From positions 186,001 through 250,000 of the forward strand of contig NZ_JAIQCL010000005.1 of assembly GCF_020023385.1 (NCBI RefSeq): 64,000 bases of DNA, written 5' to 3'. A program made the position numbers and the translations under genes. The stretch comes from Planococcus circulans. Its GTDB lineage: Bacteria; Bacillota; Bacilli; Bacillales_A; Planococcaceae. This document shows, piece by piece, positions 30,064 to 39,560 of this stretch. The notes under the pieces are model-generated. The model had not been told where the DNA came from, searched no databases, and saw only the letters and a list, made by a program, of their open reading frames with translations. Position 1 is the first letter of the stretch; every line of letters begins with the position of its first letter.

Positions 30064-31290
30064 TTAAGAAGACTGGACTTCAGACAGACCATAGGCATCA
30101 TGTAAAGCATTCGCCGATTTTCTCATATCTGATTCCTGCACCACTACTGAAATTTTGATTTCGGAGGTGCTGACCATTTTCACTGGAATCTCCTGGCTTC
30201 TTAAAATATCGAACATCCGTGCAGCTACGCCCGGATTGGATACCATTCCCGATCCCACAATCGACACTTTCGACAAACCGACCTCGACGTTCAGCGACAG
30301 GAAGCCGATTTCATCTTTTGCGTCTGTGAGGACACGGCGCGTTTCTTCCAGGCTTTCCTGAGAGATGGAAAATGAAACCGATGGCGGAAATTCATCACTG
30401 ATGCTTTGGACGATGATGTCCACATCAATCTGATTTTCAGCAAGTTTTGTAAATATATTGGCGAGGGAACCGTTGAATGGTTTTTTATAAGTGACGGTCA
30501 CACGCGCGATTCCGGGTTCAAATGCAACACCTCTGACGATTAAGTTTTTCTCCACAGTGATCACCTCTTGTATGATTGTGCCAGGCTCATTTGAATAACT
30601 TGCTCTGACGGATAATGGTACATGATTGTTTTTTGCGAACTCGACGGCGCGTGGATGCAGGACCCCTGCCCCCAAATTGGCGAGCTCCAGCATTTCGTCA
30701 TAGGAAATCTGTTCCAGCTTGCGTGCACCTGTGACAAACCGGGGATCCGATGTATAGACACCGTTGACATCTGTATAAATTTCGCATTTCTCCGCTTTTA
30801 AAGCTGCGGCCAGTGCAACAGCCGTCGTATCAGATCCACCTCGGCCGAGCGTGGTGATATTGCCGATTTTATCGACTCCTTGAAAACCGGCCACCACACA
30901 AAAATAGCCATTTTCCAATACACGTTCAAGACGCTCTGTATGGATTTGTTCAATGCGTGCATTGCGGGGCACGGATTCTGTTTCGATTCCCGCCTGCCAA
31001 CCGGTAAAAGATAAGGCTTCATGACCCAGCTTTTTGAAGGCCATCGCCAAGAGCGAAATGGTGATCTGCTCACCAGTGGCCAGCAGCATGTCCATTTCCC
31101 GCTTTGGCGGTTCAGAAGAAATTTCCCCGGCCAGCCCGAGCAGCGTATCGGTCGTCTTGCCCATAGCCGAAACGACAATGACAACCCGTTTGCCTTTTTC
31201 TTTTTCACGGATGGCCCGTTCAGCCACTCCGATGATCTTTTCCGGAGTTGCGACAGACGTCCCTCCAAATTTCATGACGATTGTTTCCAT
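30064..31290 (-). CDS. lysC: Aspartokinase II (lysine-sensitive), alpha subunit with internal beta start
   Basis: Phosphorylates aspartate in the lysine/diaminopimelate pathway. 408 residues from the ATG at 31290 behind GGGAGTGGATGAA; equal in length to B. subtilis LysC. IVMKFGGTSVA is the nucleotide site, RGGSDTTAVALAAAL follows, and two ACT domains occupy the C terminus. An in-frame GTG at 30555, preceded by AAGAGGTGATCACT, can start a 163-residue beta subunit (30064-30555) made of the ACT domains, as in B. subtilis. Expression is governed by the lysine riboswitch upstream. Confidence 0.96.
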   Translation of the reverse strand: METIVMKFGGTSVATPEKIIGVAERAIREKEKGKRVVIVVSAMGKTTDTLLGLAGEISSEPPKREMDMLLATGEQITISLLAMAFKKLGHEALSFTGWQAGIETESVPRNARIEQIHTERLERVLENGYFCVVAGFQGVDKIGNITTLGRGGSDTTAVALAAALKAEKCEIYTDVNGVYTSDPRFVTGARKLEQISYDEMLELANLGAGVLHPRAVEFAKNNHVPLSVRASYSNEPGTIIQEVITVEKNLIVRGVAFEPGIARVTVTYKKPFNGSLANIFTKLAENQIDVDIIVQSISDEFPPSVSFSISQESLEETRRVLTDAKDEIGFLSLNVEVGLSKVSIVGSGMVSNPGVAARMFDILRSQEIPVKMVSTSEIKISVVVQESDMRKSANALHDAYGLSEVQSS

Positions 31291-31350
31291 TTCATCCACT
31301 CCCACATTTAGTATGTGGCCCTCACTATGACCGGCAGCAAAGCCGGCCAC

Positions 31351-31582
31351 AAAAAAAGGCAGTTCACCGCAACCACGGCAAACTACCTCTTTCATCATGT
31401 ACGAAAAACGTCCATGTGAGATAGCCCTCCAGAGATTGACTCTGACAGCTCTGCATTTCTTAAATGCAGAACCAGCATGCGCAACAGCAGTAACACGCAC
31501 ACTTCGGCGACCGCCCCTTTCACCATTCATCTCAGATTCTGCAAATCTCCGAATGCTTACTATTGACGTTCGCGCCTCTATC
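31351..31582 (-). promoter_or_regulatory. Lysine riboswitch (L-box) with terminator
   Basis: Minus-strand aptamer 31418-31582: P1 arms GATAGAG and CTATCTC, core elements AGAGGCGCG, AGTAAGC, GGTGAAAGGGGCGG then CGCCGAAG, GCTGGTTCTGC and GCAGAGCTGTCA, and GGAGGGCTATCTC. The expression platform is a hairpin at 31358-31389 (AGGTAGTTTGCCG / CGGTGAACTGCCT) followed by seven T. Lysine binding should terminate transcription before lysC. Confidence 0.95.
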
Positions 31583-31625
31583 ATCACTTTTCCAAGTGAT
31601 TCAATTATTCTATTACGATAACACG

Positions 31626-33422
31626 TTAAGATTCGCTTGGCAATGTGTCTTCCCCAAAATGCTGACTGATGGACAACGCCAGCGCTTCCGGCATTCCCGC
31701 CTCTTTGATTTCTTCGACAGAGGCTTCTTTGAGTTTCTTGACAGATCCAAAATGCTTCAGCAGCTGCTGTTTGCGTTTCGGTCCGACTCCTTCAAGACCG
31801 TCGAGCGCCGACTGGATCGAATTCTTGCCGCGCAGCTGACGGTGGAAAGTGATGACAAAACGGTGGACCTCATCTTGAATCCGCTGCATCAGATAGAAAG
31901 CTTCACTGGTCCGCTTGAGCGGCACAACTTCAGCAGGTGACCCATACAGCAATTGGGAAGTTTGGTGCTTTGCATCTTTCGCCAGTCCCGCAATCGGTAT
32001 CGATAAACCGAGTTCGTCCTCCAGGATTTCGCGCGCCGACTCCATCTGGCCTTTTCCTCCATCGATGACGATCAGATCCGGCAAAGGCAGACCGTCTTTC
32101 AGGACTCGTGAATAGCGGCGGCGGATAACTTCGCGCATTGCTGCATAATCATCGGGCTTGGAAGCATTGCGTGTTTTGTATTTCCGGTAATCCTTTTTGG
32201 AAGGCTTGCCGTCGATGAACGTAATCATCGCAGATACCGCATCGGCTCCTTGAATGTGGGAGTTGTCGAATGCTTCGATGCGCAAAGGCGTTTCGATGTT
32301 CATTGCTTCTCCCAGGTCTACGCAGGCACCGATTGTCCGTTCTTCCTGGCGCTCGAGCAGCTGGAATTTCTCTTTGATGGCAATTTCGGCATTTTTCTTA
32401 GCCAGCGCCACCAAATCTTTTTTCTTGCCGCGCTGGGGAACCAGTACCCGGACTCCAAGCCATTCTTTTAACATCTCCGGATCATCCGCTTCCGGCAACA
32501 GAATTTCACTCGGCTTGACATGGTTGGCCTTTTCATAAAATTGCCCCAGAAACGTCAAAAACTCTTCTTCTGGATCCCGGTAGAGCGGAAACAGCGAAAC
32601 GTCGCGTTCAATCAGTTTGCCTTGACGCACAAAAAAGACTTGTACGCACATCCAGCCCTTATCGACTGCATAGGCAAAGACGTCGCGATTGGTGAAATCG
32701 TTCATCGCCATCTTCTGTTTTTCCATCACGGTTTCAATCATGGAAATTTGGTCGCGGTATTCCTTGGCACGTTCAAATTCCAGGTTCTCTGAAGCTTCGG
32801 ACATCTTCTCGACCAATTGCTGCTTCACTTCCCGGAATCCGCCGTTCAGGAATCTGGTGATGCCGTCGATCATTTCCTGATAGGTTTCCTTTTCGACAGG
32901 CTTGACGCAAGGAGCCAAACATTGCCCTAAATGATAGTACAAACAAACCCGATCCGGCATGGTATGGCATTTCCGCAATGGATACAGACGATCCAACAGC
33001 TTTTTCGTCTCCGCTGCCGCGTAAGCATTCGGGTAAGGGCCAAAGTATTTTCCTTTGTCTTTTTTCACCTGTCTGGTTGTAATCAGCTTCGGATGGCGCT
33101 CTCCCGTGATTTTCAAGTACGGATAGCTTTTGTCATCCTTCAGCATAATATTGTATTTAGGGTCATATTTTTTGATCAAATTCAATTCGAGAATCAACGC
33201 TTCTTTATCTGAAGAAGTGACGATATATTCGAAATCCTCGATTTCATTGACCAAACGCTGTGTTTTTGCATCGTGGCTGCCCGTGAAATACGAGCGCACG
33301 CGGTTTTTCAAAACTTTCGCCTTACCGACATAAATGACGGTATTCTGGCGATCCTTCATCAAATAGCAGCCTGGTTGACCAGGCAATACTGCCAATTTAT
33401 GCTGAATCAATTCGTTAGCCAT
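31626..33422 (-). CDS. uvrC: UvrABC excinuclease subunit C
   Basis: Makes both incisions in nucleotide-excision repair. 598 residues. The N-terminal GIY-YIG-type nuclease is in [24 protein letters not shown] (residues about 18-41), a UVR motif is near 200-240, and the C-terminal RNase H-like nuclease has [11 protein letters not shown] and VIDGGKGQM. Two helix-hairpin-helix motifs end the protein ([17 protein letters not shown]). ATG start behind AGGGTGAG. It follows trxA directly, as in B. subtilis. Confidence 0.97.
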   Translation of the reverse strand: MANELIQHKLAVLPGQPGCYLMKDRQNTVIYVGKAKVLKNRVRSYFTGSHDAKTQRLVNEIEDFEYIVTSSDKEALILELNLIKKYDPKYNIMLKDDKSYPYLKITGERHPKLITTRQVKKDKGKYFGPYPNAYAAAETKKLLDRLYPLRKCHTMPDRVCLYYHLGQCLAPCVKPVEKETYQEMIDGITRFLNGGFREVKQQLVEKMSEASENLEFERAKEYRDQISMIETVMEKQKMAMNDFTNRDVFAYAVDKGWMCVQVFFVRQGKLIERDVSLFPLYRDPEEEFLTFLGQFYEKANHVKPSEILLPEADDPEMLKEWLGVRVLVPQRGKKKDLVALAKKNAEIAIKEKFQLLERQEERTIGACVDLGEAMNIETPLRIEAFDNSHIQGADAVSAMITFIDGKPSKKDYRKYKTRNASKPDDYAAMREVIRRRYSRVLKDGLPLPDLIVIDGGKGQMESAREILEDELGLSIPIAGLAKDAKHQTSQLLYGSPAEVVPLKRTSEAFYLMQRIQDEVHRFVITFHRQLRGKNSIQSALDGLEGVGPKRKQQLLKHFGSVKKLKEASVEEIKEAGMPEALALSISQHFGEDTLPSES

Positions 33423-33440
33423 CTTTTATCTCACCCTATT

Positions 33441-33472
33441 AAAAAACCGGGCACCATCGCTGGACCCGGTTA
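33441..33472 (-). terminator. trxA terminator
   Basis: AACCGGGCACCATCGCTGGACCCGGTT stem region (arms AACCGGG and CCCGGTT); minus-strand T-run of six. Confidence 0.8.
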
Positions 33473-33476
33473 AGAA

Positions 33477-33791
33477 TTATGCGTGTTTTTCAACCAATTC
33501 AGCTAAAGCTTCTTTCGGTCTGAAACCAACCACTTTGTCAACTGTTTCTCCGTCTTTCATCAACAACAAAGTCGGAATGGACATGATGCCGTAGTTTCCA
33601 GCTGTTTCCTGGTTTTGATCCACATCAACTTTTACGATTTTAACTTTATCGCTCATTTCAGCGTCTAATTCTTCCAGCACTGGAGCGATCATTTTACATG
33701 GTCCGCACCAAGTTGCCCAAAAATCTACTAAAACGAGTCCTTCTGATACTTCTTGTGAAAAGTTCTGATCTGTTCCGTGTACGATTGCCAT
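33477..33791 (-). CDS. trxA: Thioredoxin
   Basis: 104 residues. Active site Trp28-Cys29-Gly30-Pro31-Cys32 after VLVDFWAT, and the cis-proline loop [11 protein letters not shown]. Reduces protein disulfides in the cytoplasm. ATG at 33791 behind AAGGAGGAATTATTC. The minus-strand extended -10 TGCTATACT about 40 bases ahead (33831-33839 region) is a plausible promoter. Confidence 0.98.
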   Translation of the reverse strand: MAIVHGTDQNFSQEVSEGLVLVDFWATWCGPCKMIAPVLEELDAEMSDKVKIVKVDVDQNQETAGNYGIMSIPTLLLMKDGETVDKVVGFRPKEALAELVEKHA

Positions 33792-33907
33792 GAATAATTC
33801 CTCCTTATGATTGAACCAAACTATATACAGAGTATAGCATGTGCTAAAAACACTAGCTATTTTTTTGCCTACTCTTCCAATACCCGGCAACTGAGGGCGT
33901 TAAACAG

Positions 33908-33944
33908 AAAACGGCGGCTGGCCCAGTGGACCCGCCGCCATTCA
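33908..33944 (-). terminator. etfA terminator
   Basis: GGCGGCTGGCCCAGTGG... with CCCGCCGCC; minus-strand sequence after the stem is TTTTCTGTTT. Confidence 0.8.
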
Positions 33945-33947
33945 AAA

Positions 33948-34913
33948 TTACATTACTTTCTTGAATTCTTCTGTCAGCATCGGGATGACTTCGAACAAGT
34001 CTCCGACAATGCCGTAATCCGCTACTTTGAAGATGTTCGCTTCCGGATCTTTGTTGATCGCCACGATCACTTTCGAGTTGGACATACCGGCCATGTGCTG
34101 GATTGCGCCAGAAATACCAGCTGCGATATACAGGTCAGGTGTAACCACTTTGCCTGTCTGACCGATTTGAAGCGAGTAATCGCAATAATCCGCGTCACAA
34201 GCTCCGCGTGATGCCCCAACAGCGCCGCCAAGAAGATTCGCCAATTCCTGCAACGGCTCAAATCCATCAGCACTCTTAACTCCACGGCCTCCGGCTACGA
34301 TGACTTTCGCTTCCGAAAGATCGACGCCTTCAGATGATTTGCGCACTACGTTTTTGATGATTGTGCGAAGGTTTGTAATATCAACCGACAACGAACTGAC
34401 ATCGCCTGAACGTTCCTGTCTTTCAAGCGGTGCAATGTTGTTCGAACGCACGGTGATGAAAACGATGCCTTCTTTCAGCTTCACTTTTTCAAATGCTTTA
34501 CCAGAGAAGATCGGGCGGATGAATACCGCCTCATCGCCTTCGCCTTCAATGTCCGTTACATCCGAAATCAATCCGGACTGTAATTTGGAAGCGATTTTCG
34601 GAGCCAAATCTTTGCCGACTGCCGTATGGCCGAAGACAAGACCTTCCGGATTTTCCTGTTCAACGACTGCCATGAATGCTTGGCCGTAGCCGTCCGATGT
34701 ATACGATTTCAAATGCGGATGTTCAACCGTTACGACGCGGTCAGCACCGTATGCAATCAGTTCAGCGCCGAAATCTGCAACCGAATCACCGATCAGAACA
34801 CCTACTACTTCTCCGCCGCCAGAAATTTTCTTAGCTGCTGCAATTGCTTCAAATGAGACATTACGCAAAGCGCCTTCGCGCGTTTCTCCTAAAACCAATA
34901 CTTTTTTCGCCAT
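33948..34913 (-). CDS. etfA: Electron-transfer flavoprotein alpha subunit
   Basis: 321 residues. Takes electrons from acyl-CoA dehydrogenases and passes them to the quinone pool through ETF dehydrogenase. The C-terminal FAD domain is clear: VIVAGGRGVKSADGF, GAVGASRGACDADY, QIGQTGKVVTPDLYIAAGISGAIQH (read across about 225-275) and INKDPEANIF. The start ATG at 34913 follows TTAGGGGGTAAACGG. It is separated from its partner etfB by 460 bp holding two repeat elements, unlike the compact Bacillus arrangement. Confidence 0.96.
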   Translation of the reverse strand: MAKKVLVLGETREGALRNVSFEAIAAAKKISGGGEVVGVLIGDSVADFGAELIAYGADRVVTVEHPHLKSYTSDGYGQAFMAVVEQENPEGLVFGHTAVGKDLAPKIASKLQSGLISDVTDIEGEGDEAVFIRPIFSGKAFEKVKLKEGIVFITVRSNNIAPLERQERSGDVSSLSVDITNLRTIIKNVVRKSSEGVDLSEAKVIVAGGRGVKSADGFEPLQELANLLGGAVGASRGACDADYCDYSLQIGQTGKVVTPDLYIAAGISGAIQHMAGMSNSKVIVAINKDPEANIFKVADYGIVGDLFEVIPMLTEEFKKVM

Positions 34914-35042
34914 AGTCCGTTTACCCCCTAAGTAGATGTGAAAAATGTTCCCGCCTTTACGGGTTAGATAACTCCTAGAAATCATGAAGGTTTACTTAAT
35001 ATTTATACTGAACTAATATTTTTTCAATTCAAATTTTATTAC

Positions 35043-35162
35043 GGATATTCCGCAAACAGCTCCGCTTTCCTGCGGGCTTGCACCGAACTAACTCGGGCTG
35101 GCCCGAGTGGATTTCGGTACTTCGCTATCCCGCGGGAGTCTACACTGATTTGCTCCATATCC
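35043..35162 (-). repeat. Repeat family R1 copy between etfB and etfA
   Basis: 120 bp. Edges GGATATTCCGCAAACAGCTC and TGATTTGCTCCATATCC; interior hairpin AACTCGGGCTGGCCCGAGT and CCCGCGGGAGTCTAC, shared with the other R1 copies. Confidence 0.8.
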
Positions 35163-35215
35163 TAGTAATTTAACAATCTAATTTTTTATTGCTCTAATTT
35201 ATAAAGCATCATAGA

Positions 35216-35340
35216 AGAAGGAGTGGAAGGCGGCGACTCCTGCGGGAAAGCGCGTCCAGGTGAGACCCCAGAAGGCGCTAGCCTGAGGAGGCTCACGGAC
35301 CGCCCGCGGAAAGCGTCCGCCTGGAGCGAGTTCTTCCTAT
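35216..35340 (+). repeat. Repeat family R2 copy between etfB and etfA
   Basis: About 125 bp, GC-rich and strongly structured: GGAAGGCGGCGACTCCTGCG at one end and GCGGAAAGCGTCCGCCTGGA at the other, with GAGGAGGCTCACGG inside. Related in reverse orientation to 42587-42705. I recall similar elements in other Bacillaceae intergenic regions but know no established function. Confidence 0.75.
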
Positions 35341-35375
35341 GACTCCTATGCAAAAATAAATAAACTAAAACTTCT

Positions 35376-36149
35376 TTAAATAACCTTCGCTTCGTTGCGC
35401 AGCAATCCTACCAGTTCTGTTACCTGGTTGGAGATGTCGCCTTCAAGAATACGGCCAGCCGCTTTTTTCGGTGGCAGGTAGATTTCGATTGTTTCTGTTT
35501 TCGCTTCTACATCGTCTTCTTCGATATCCAAATCATCCAGTTCCAATTCTTCAAGCGGCTTTTTCTTCGCTTTCATGATTCCTGGAAGTGATGGATAACG
35601 CGGCTCGTTCAAGCCCTGCTGAGCTGTTACCAGAAGCGGCAATGATGTTTCCAATTCTTCCGCATCCCCTTCGATATCGCGGACGATGGTAACCGTTTCG
35701 CCTTCAATGCTCAGGCTGGTGATCGTTGTGACATAGTTGATGCCAAGCAAATCAGCAACACGTGGTCCGACTTGGCCGGATCCGCCGTCGATTGCTACGT
35801 TACCCGCTAAAATCAAATCAGCTTCTTTGTCTTTTAAATATTCAGCCAGTATGTACGCAGAAGTAAACTGGTCCATTTCTTCTATATCGTCTTCCGTGTT
35901 GATCAAGACCGCTTTGTCAGCGCCCATTGCAAGAGCTGTACGAAGCTGCTTCTCAGCCTCGTCGCTGCCGATTGTGACTACTGTCACTTCGCCGCCGTGT
36001 GCATCACGGACTGTGATTGCTTCTTCAATTGCGTATTCATCGTATGGATTGATGATGAATTCCGCGCCGTCTTCCTGGATTTGTCCACCTGAAACGACAA
36101 TTTTCTCTTCTGTGTCAAACGTACGTTTTACCAATACATAAATGTTCAT
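35376..36149 (-). CDS. etfB: Electron-transfer flavoprotein beta subunit
   Basis: 257 residues, beta partner of EtfA, binding AMP in place of FAD. Signatures: INPYDEYAIEEA, ALAMGADKAVLI, LILAGNVAIDGGSGQVGPRVA and PLLVTAQQGLNEPRYPSLPG. ATG behind TTGGGAGGTTTACGTTC, 21 bases from the stop of the enoyl-CoA hydratase gene, so it belongs to the fad transcription unit. Confidence 0.96.
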   Translation of the reverse strand: MNIYVLVKRTFDTEEKIVVSGGQIQEDGAEFIINPYDEYAIEEAITVRDAHGGEVTVVTIGSDEAEKQLRTALAMGADKAVLINTEDDIEEMDQFTSAYILAEYLKDKEADLILAGNVAIDGGSGQVGPRVADLLGINYVTTITSLSIEGETVTIVRDIEGDAEELETSLPLLVTAQQGLNEPRYPSLPGIMKAKKKPLEELELDDLDIEEDDVEAKTETIEIYLPPKKAAGRILEGDISNQVTELVGLLRNEAKVI

Positions 36150-36169
36150 GAACGTAAACCTCCCAAGTA

Positions 36170-36943
36170 TTATTTCCCTTTAAATTGTGCTTCACGTTTT
36201 TCCAGAAATGCCTGGATTCCTTCTTTTGCATCCTCCGAAACAAAAACAGTTCCAAAAGATGCAGCTTCAGCATCTACACCTTCATGATAAGACGCAGGCT
36301 TTGTGTACTGCAGCATCTGAATAGCCGCCTTCACAGAAACTGGACTTTTCTTCGCAATCTTGCGCGCGATTGAAAGCGTTTCCGAAAGTAGGTCTTCTTC
36401 TGCATAAGCACGGTTAGCCAAACCATATTGAGCAGCTTCCGTTCCGGAGATCGGATCGCTCGTCAACAGCATCTCTGCTGCCTTCGCTGCCCCTACATAT
36501 CTCGGCAGGCGCTGTGTTCCAGCAAAACCGGGAATCAACCCTAGTTGAAGCTCCGGTAATCCCAGTTTAGCATTTTCAGTAACAAATCGCATGTGGCAAC
36601 TCATTGCCAATTCCAAGCCGCCGCCTAAAGCCGCTCCATGGATCGCCGCGATGACTGGCTTATGGAAAGTTTCGACTCGTTCAAATACTTCCTGGCCACT
36701 CGCTGATAATTTTGAAAATTCTTCTCCTGAAGATACTTGCGTAAACTCCTTGATGTCAGCCCCTGCAGAAAAGAACCTTCCTTCTCCGTGCAGGACGATG
36801 ACGCGAACCTCTTCATCATTCTCCACTTGGTTCAACAATTCATCGACTTCCAAAATGAGTGAACGCGACAGTGCATTTGCCGGTGGACGATTAATCGTCG
36901 CGACAGCTACTCCATCTTCTTTTTTCCAACTGATAAATTCCAT
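36170..36943 (-). CDS. fadB: Enoyl-CoA hydratase (FadB of Bacillus type)
   Basis: 257 residues, crotonase fold. Hydrates trans-2-enoyl-CoA in beta-oxidation. Oxyanion-hole segments [11 protein letters not shown] (about 60-70) and [21 protein letters not shown] (about 95-115). The two catalytic glutamates correspond to [19 protein letters not shown] (about 131-149). It lies between fadR and etfB as in the B. subtilis lcfA-fadR-fadB-etfB-etfA cluster. The symbol follows Bacillus use and does not mean the multifunctional E. coli FadB. Confidence 0.93.
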   Translation of the reverse strand: MEFISWKKEDGVAVATINRPPANALSRSLILEVDELLNQVENDEEVRVIVLHGEGRFFSAGADIKEFTQVSSGEEFSKLSASGQEVFERVETFHKPVIAAIHGAALGGGLELAMSCHMRFVTENAKLGLPELQLGLIPGFAGTQRLPRYVGAAKAAEMLLTSDPISGTEAAQYGLANRAYAEEDLLSETLSIARKIAKKSPVSVKAAIQMLQYTKPASYHEGVDAEAASFGTVFVSEDAKEGIQAFLEKREAQFKGK

Positions 36944-36960
36944 CCAATGAGCCCCTTCCC

Positions 36961-37545
36961 TTAAGCCTGCATACCTTTCAGCAGCAAACGCTGAACTTGT
37001 GGTGCGAGTTCGACTAAATCATATTTATGATCATTCATGACCCATGTAGTGATGGTCTCATCCATTGTACCAAAAACCATCTGTCTGGCTAAACGAATAT
37101 CCATTGCTGCATCAAATTCGCCATCTTCCATGCCTTTGACCAGAATCTTGTCCATCAACTTCAAATATTCACGCAGTACATTATTGATCTTCATACGAAT
37201 TTCGTAATTTGACTGCCGTAATTCAAGCTGTGTGACGATCGCCAGATGGATGTCACTGGCCAATAATTCAAAGTGGCTTTCAATCATAAGGCCGAGCTTG
37301 GTCGATGCATCCAGGTCGCGGGAGATGATTTGTTCCAGCTTACTGACGAACACGCCCATCTTTTCCTGAAATACAGAGATCAGGATGTCTTCTTTGTTTT
37401 TGAAATACAAATAGATCGTTCCGTCGGCCACACCTGCCTGTTTGGCTATTTTCGAGACCTGCGCCTGATGGTAGCCATTTTCAGCGATGACAATAACTGC
37501 CGCATCAATGATTTGCTTATATTTCGGCTTATCTTTTTTTACCAA
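36961..37545 (-). CDS. fadR: Fatty-acid degradation repressor FadR (TetR family)
   Basis: 194 residues, the same as B. subtilis FadR (YsiA). The N-terminal TetR helix-turn-helix is nearly unchanged: [24 protein letters not shown]. Long-chain acyl-CoA binding to the C-terminal domain releases the operator. The start is TTG at 37545, with GGGTGG seven bases upstream. It has its own promoter whose start region is a long inverted repeat (37569-37600), so it is probably autoregulated. Confidence 0.94.
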   Translation of the reverse strand: MVKKDKPKYKQIIDAAVIVIAENGYHQAQVSKIAKQAGVADGTIYLYFKNKEDILISVFQEKMGVFVSKLEQIISRDLDASTKLGLMIESHFELLASDIHLAIVTQLELRQSNYEIRMKINNVLREYLKLMDKILVKGMEDGEFDAAMDIRLARQMVFGTMDETITTWVMNDHKYDLVELAPQVQRLLLKGMQA

Positions 37546-37568
37546 GTTGTCACCACCCAAAAAAATAT

Positions 37569-37628
37569 GAAAATATGAATGGCGATTCATTCATATTTTC
37601 ATATTATAGTTTATTCGTTAAAGTGTCA
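37569..37628 (-). promoter_or_regulatory. fadR promoter and FadR operator
   Basis: GAAAATATGAATG and CATTCATATTTTC are perfect 13-bp inverted arms around a 6-bp spacer (37569-37600). They contain TGAATGAAT, the core of FadR sites. Upstream on the minus strand lie -35 TTGACA and -10 TAATAT, 17 bases apart, placing the operator over the start point. Confidence 0.85.
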
Positions 37629-37641
37629 AGTTTTTATCCGA

Positions 37642-39333
37642 TTACGATGTGATTGCTTCGTCTTGCTTAGCGATCTCTTCATCCACCAACGAACGGCGCA
37701 GGATTTTTCCGACTGCAGTTTTCGGCAGTTCTTTGCGGAACTCATAAATACGCGGCACTTTAAATGAAGCTAAATGCTCCCGGCAGTACGTATTGAATTC
37801 TTCTTCTGTTACATTATAGCCTTCTTTCAGCACAATGTATGCTTTTACCGTTTCACCGCGATACGGATCCGGGATACCGGCAACTACACATTCCTGCACG
37901 GCTTCGTGCTCATACAACACTTCTTCGATTTCGCGCGGATAAATATTGAAACCACCTGCGATGATCATATCTTTTTTGCGGTCGACGATAAAGAAATGGC
38001 CTTCATCATCCATATAGCCAAGGTCACCAGTCAGCAACCAGCCATCTACAATTGTAGCAGCGGTTTCTTCGGGTTTATTCCAATAGCCTTTCATCACTTG
38101 AGGGCCTTTAATGGCAATTTCACCGATTTCACCGTTCGGCACGGGATTCGTCGTACCTGTCTGGAAAATCTTGCAGTCGGTATCCGGATACGGTAAGCCG
38201 ATCGAACCTTTCGTCCGCTCTCCCCATACCAAATTCGAATGGGTAACCGGAGACGTTTCCGTTAATCCATAGCCTTCCACCAGTTTTCCGCCAGTCAGCT
38301 TTTCGAACTTTTCCTGTACTTCCGCTGGAAGAGGCGCCGAACCGCTTAGGCATGCTTCAATTGAAGACAAGTCATATTTGCCGATATCGGGGTGGTTCAT
38401 CAATCCGATATATAGAGTTGGGGCTCCCGGGAAAAGAGTCGGTTTTTGTTTGTTGATGGTCTTCAAGGCCGTTTCCGGATCGAACTTCGGCAACAGCACC
38501 ATCTTATTGCCTTGCATAACGGATAGGATCAACACCGTCGTTAAACCATAGACATGGAATAACGGGATGATTCCGATGATGGTCTCTTCGCCGTCTGTGG
38601 TTTTATACAGCCAGCTGTCGCACATCGTCGCATTTGAAATGATGTTCTTATGCGTCAGCATAACGCCTTTCGGCGAGCCTGTAGTGCCTCCTGTATATTG
38701 CAGCAAAGCCAAGTCTTCTTCAAAGTCAAATGGAGTTTCCTTAACAGTCGGTTGAGCAGTTTTCATGATTTCAGTGAACAGGTGATTAATGCCTCTGTGC
38801 TCGACTTTTACGGTCATGCCATACTGTTTTTTCTGAATGAATGGATAGACCAGATTTTTCGGGAATGTCAGGTAATCCTTGATGCCCGTGACGATGACAT
38901 TTTCCAGATCCGTTTCCTTCAATACCTTCGAAATCCGAGGGAATAAAATGTCCAAGCCGATAATAGCTTTTGCACCTGAATCCTTCATCTGGTAGGCGAT
39001 CTCTCGCTCCGTATATAACGGGTTTGTCATGACGACAACGCCTCCCGCATAAAGGATTCCGTAAAAGCTGATAACCGCCTGAGGACAGTTCGGCAGCATG
39101 ATCGAAACTCTATCGCCTTTCTTGATGCCCAGTTTTTGAAGGTAGTTGGCGAACTTCATGGAAGATTGATAAAGTTCTTCATATGAAAGTTCCTTCCCCA
39201 TAAAATGGATCGCCACTTTTTGTGGGAATTTTTCATAAGCTTTTGTTAAATATTCCTGTACAGGCATACTTGGGTATTCGAGCGTATGCGGAACTTCCGG
39301 TGGATAATGTGCAAGCCAAGGCTTTTCTGTCAT
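37642..39333 (-). CDS. lcfA: Long-chain fatty-acid-CoA ligase
   Basis: Activates fatty acids for beta-oxidation: acyl-adenylate then acyl-CoA. 563 residues. Adenylate-forming signatures LLQYTGGTTGSPKGVMLTHKN (AMP-binding loop, about 205-225), EGYGLTETSPVTHSN and GWLLTGDLGYMDDEGHFFIVDRKKD; the C-terminal lysine is in LPKTAVGKILRR. ATG behind TAGGAGGTCTAAAGA. It is transcribed from a promoter overlapped by a perfect cre site. Confidence 0.95.
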   Translation of the reverse strand: MTEKPWLAHYPPEVPHTLEYPSMPVQEYLTKAYEKFPQKVAIHFMGKELSYEELYQSSMKFANYLQKLGIKKGDRVSIMLPNCPQAVISFYGILYAGGVVVMTNPLYTEREIAYQMKDSGAKAIIGLDILFPRISKVLKETDLENVIVTGIKDYLTFPKNLVYPFIQKKQYGMTVKVEHRGINHLFTEIMKTAQPTVKETPFDFEEDLALLQYTGGTTGSPKGVMLTHKNIISNATMCDSWLYKTTDGEETIIGIIPLFHVYGLTTVLILSVMQGNKMVLLPKFDPETALKTINKQKPTLFPGAPTLYIGLMNHPDIGKYDLSSIEACLSGSAPLPAEVQEKFEKLTGGKLVEGYGLTETSPVTHSNLVWGERTKGSIGLPYPDTDCKIFQTGTTNPVPNGEIGEIAIKGPQVMKGYWNKPEETAATIVDGWLLTGDLGYMDDEGHFFIVDRKKDMIIAGGFNIYPREIEEVLYEHEAVQECVVAGIPDPYRGETVKAYIVLKEGYNVTEEEFNTYCREHLASFKVPRIYEFRKELPKTAVGKILRRSLVDEEIAKQDEAITS

Positions 39334-39384
39334 TCTTTAGACCTCCTATTTTTTTTTAGAATCGTGCGAATATTCCTATTTTTA

Positions 39385-39413
39385 ATTATAGAGTTAAATG
39401 ATACCGCTTTCAA
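39385..39413 (-). promoter_or_regulatory. lcfA promoter with CcpA cre site
   Basis: -35 TTGAAA (39408-39413) and -10 TATAAT (39385-39390), 17 bases apart. TGAAAGCGGTATCA (minus strand, 39399-39412) fits the cre consensus TGWAANCGNTNWCA at every position and overlaps the -35 and spacer, so CcpA should block polymerase when sugars are plentiful. Confidence 0.88.
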
Positions 39414-39528
39414 ACTTTATTTTTATAAGTTGAATATAAATTTTAAAAGATGGATTGTATGTGTCTTAAATTCAAGAACTTTCCTTTTCATTTCCTGGCG
39501 ATCGATAAGAATATAAATTTACTCCAAC

Positions 39529-39554
39529 AAAAAAGCCAGCTCAAAGGCTGGCTC
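39529..39554 (-). terminator. Terminator of the zapA-mutS2-DUF350 unit
   Basis: AGCCAGC-TCAAA-GGCTGGCT stem; the minus-strand T-run TTTTTTGTT follows. Confidence 0.85.
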
Positions 39555-39560
39555 TGTCCA

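Noticed and set aside
31291..31587. Long N-terminal extension of LysC (up to 507 residues)
   Set aside because: It would run through the lysine riboswitch and its terminator; the family start at 31290 has a good ribosome site.
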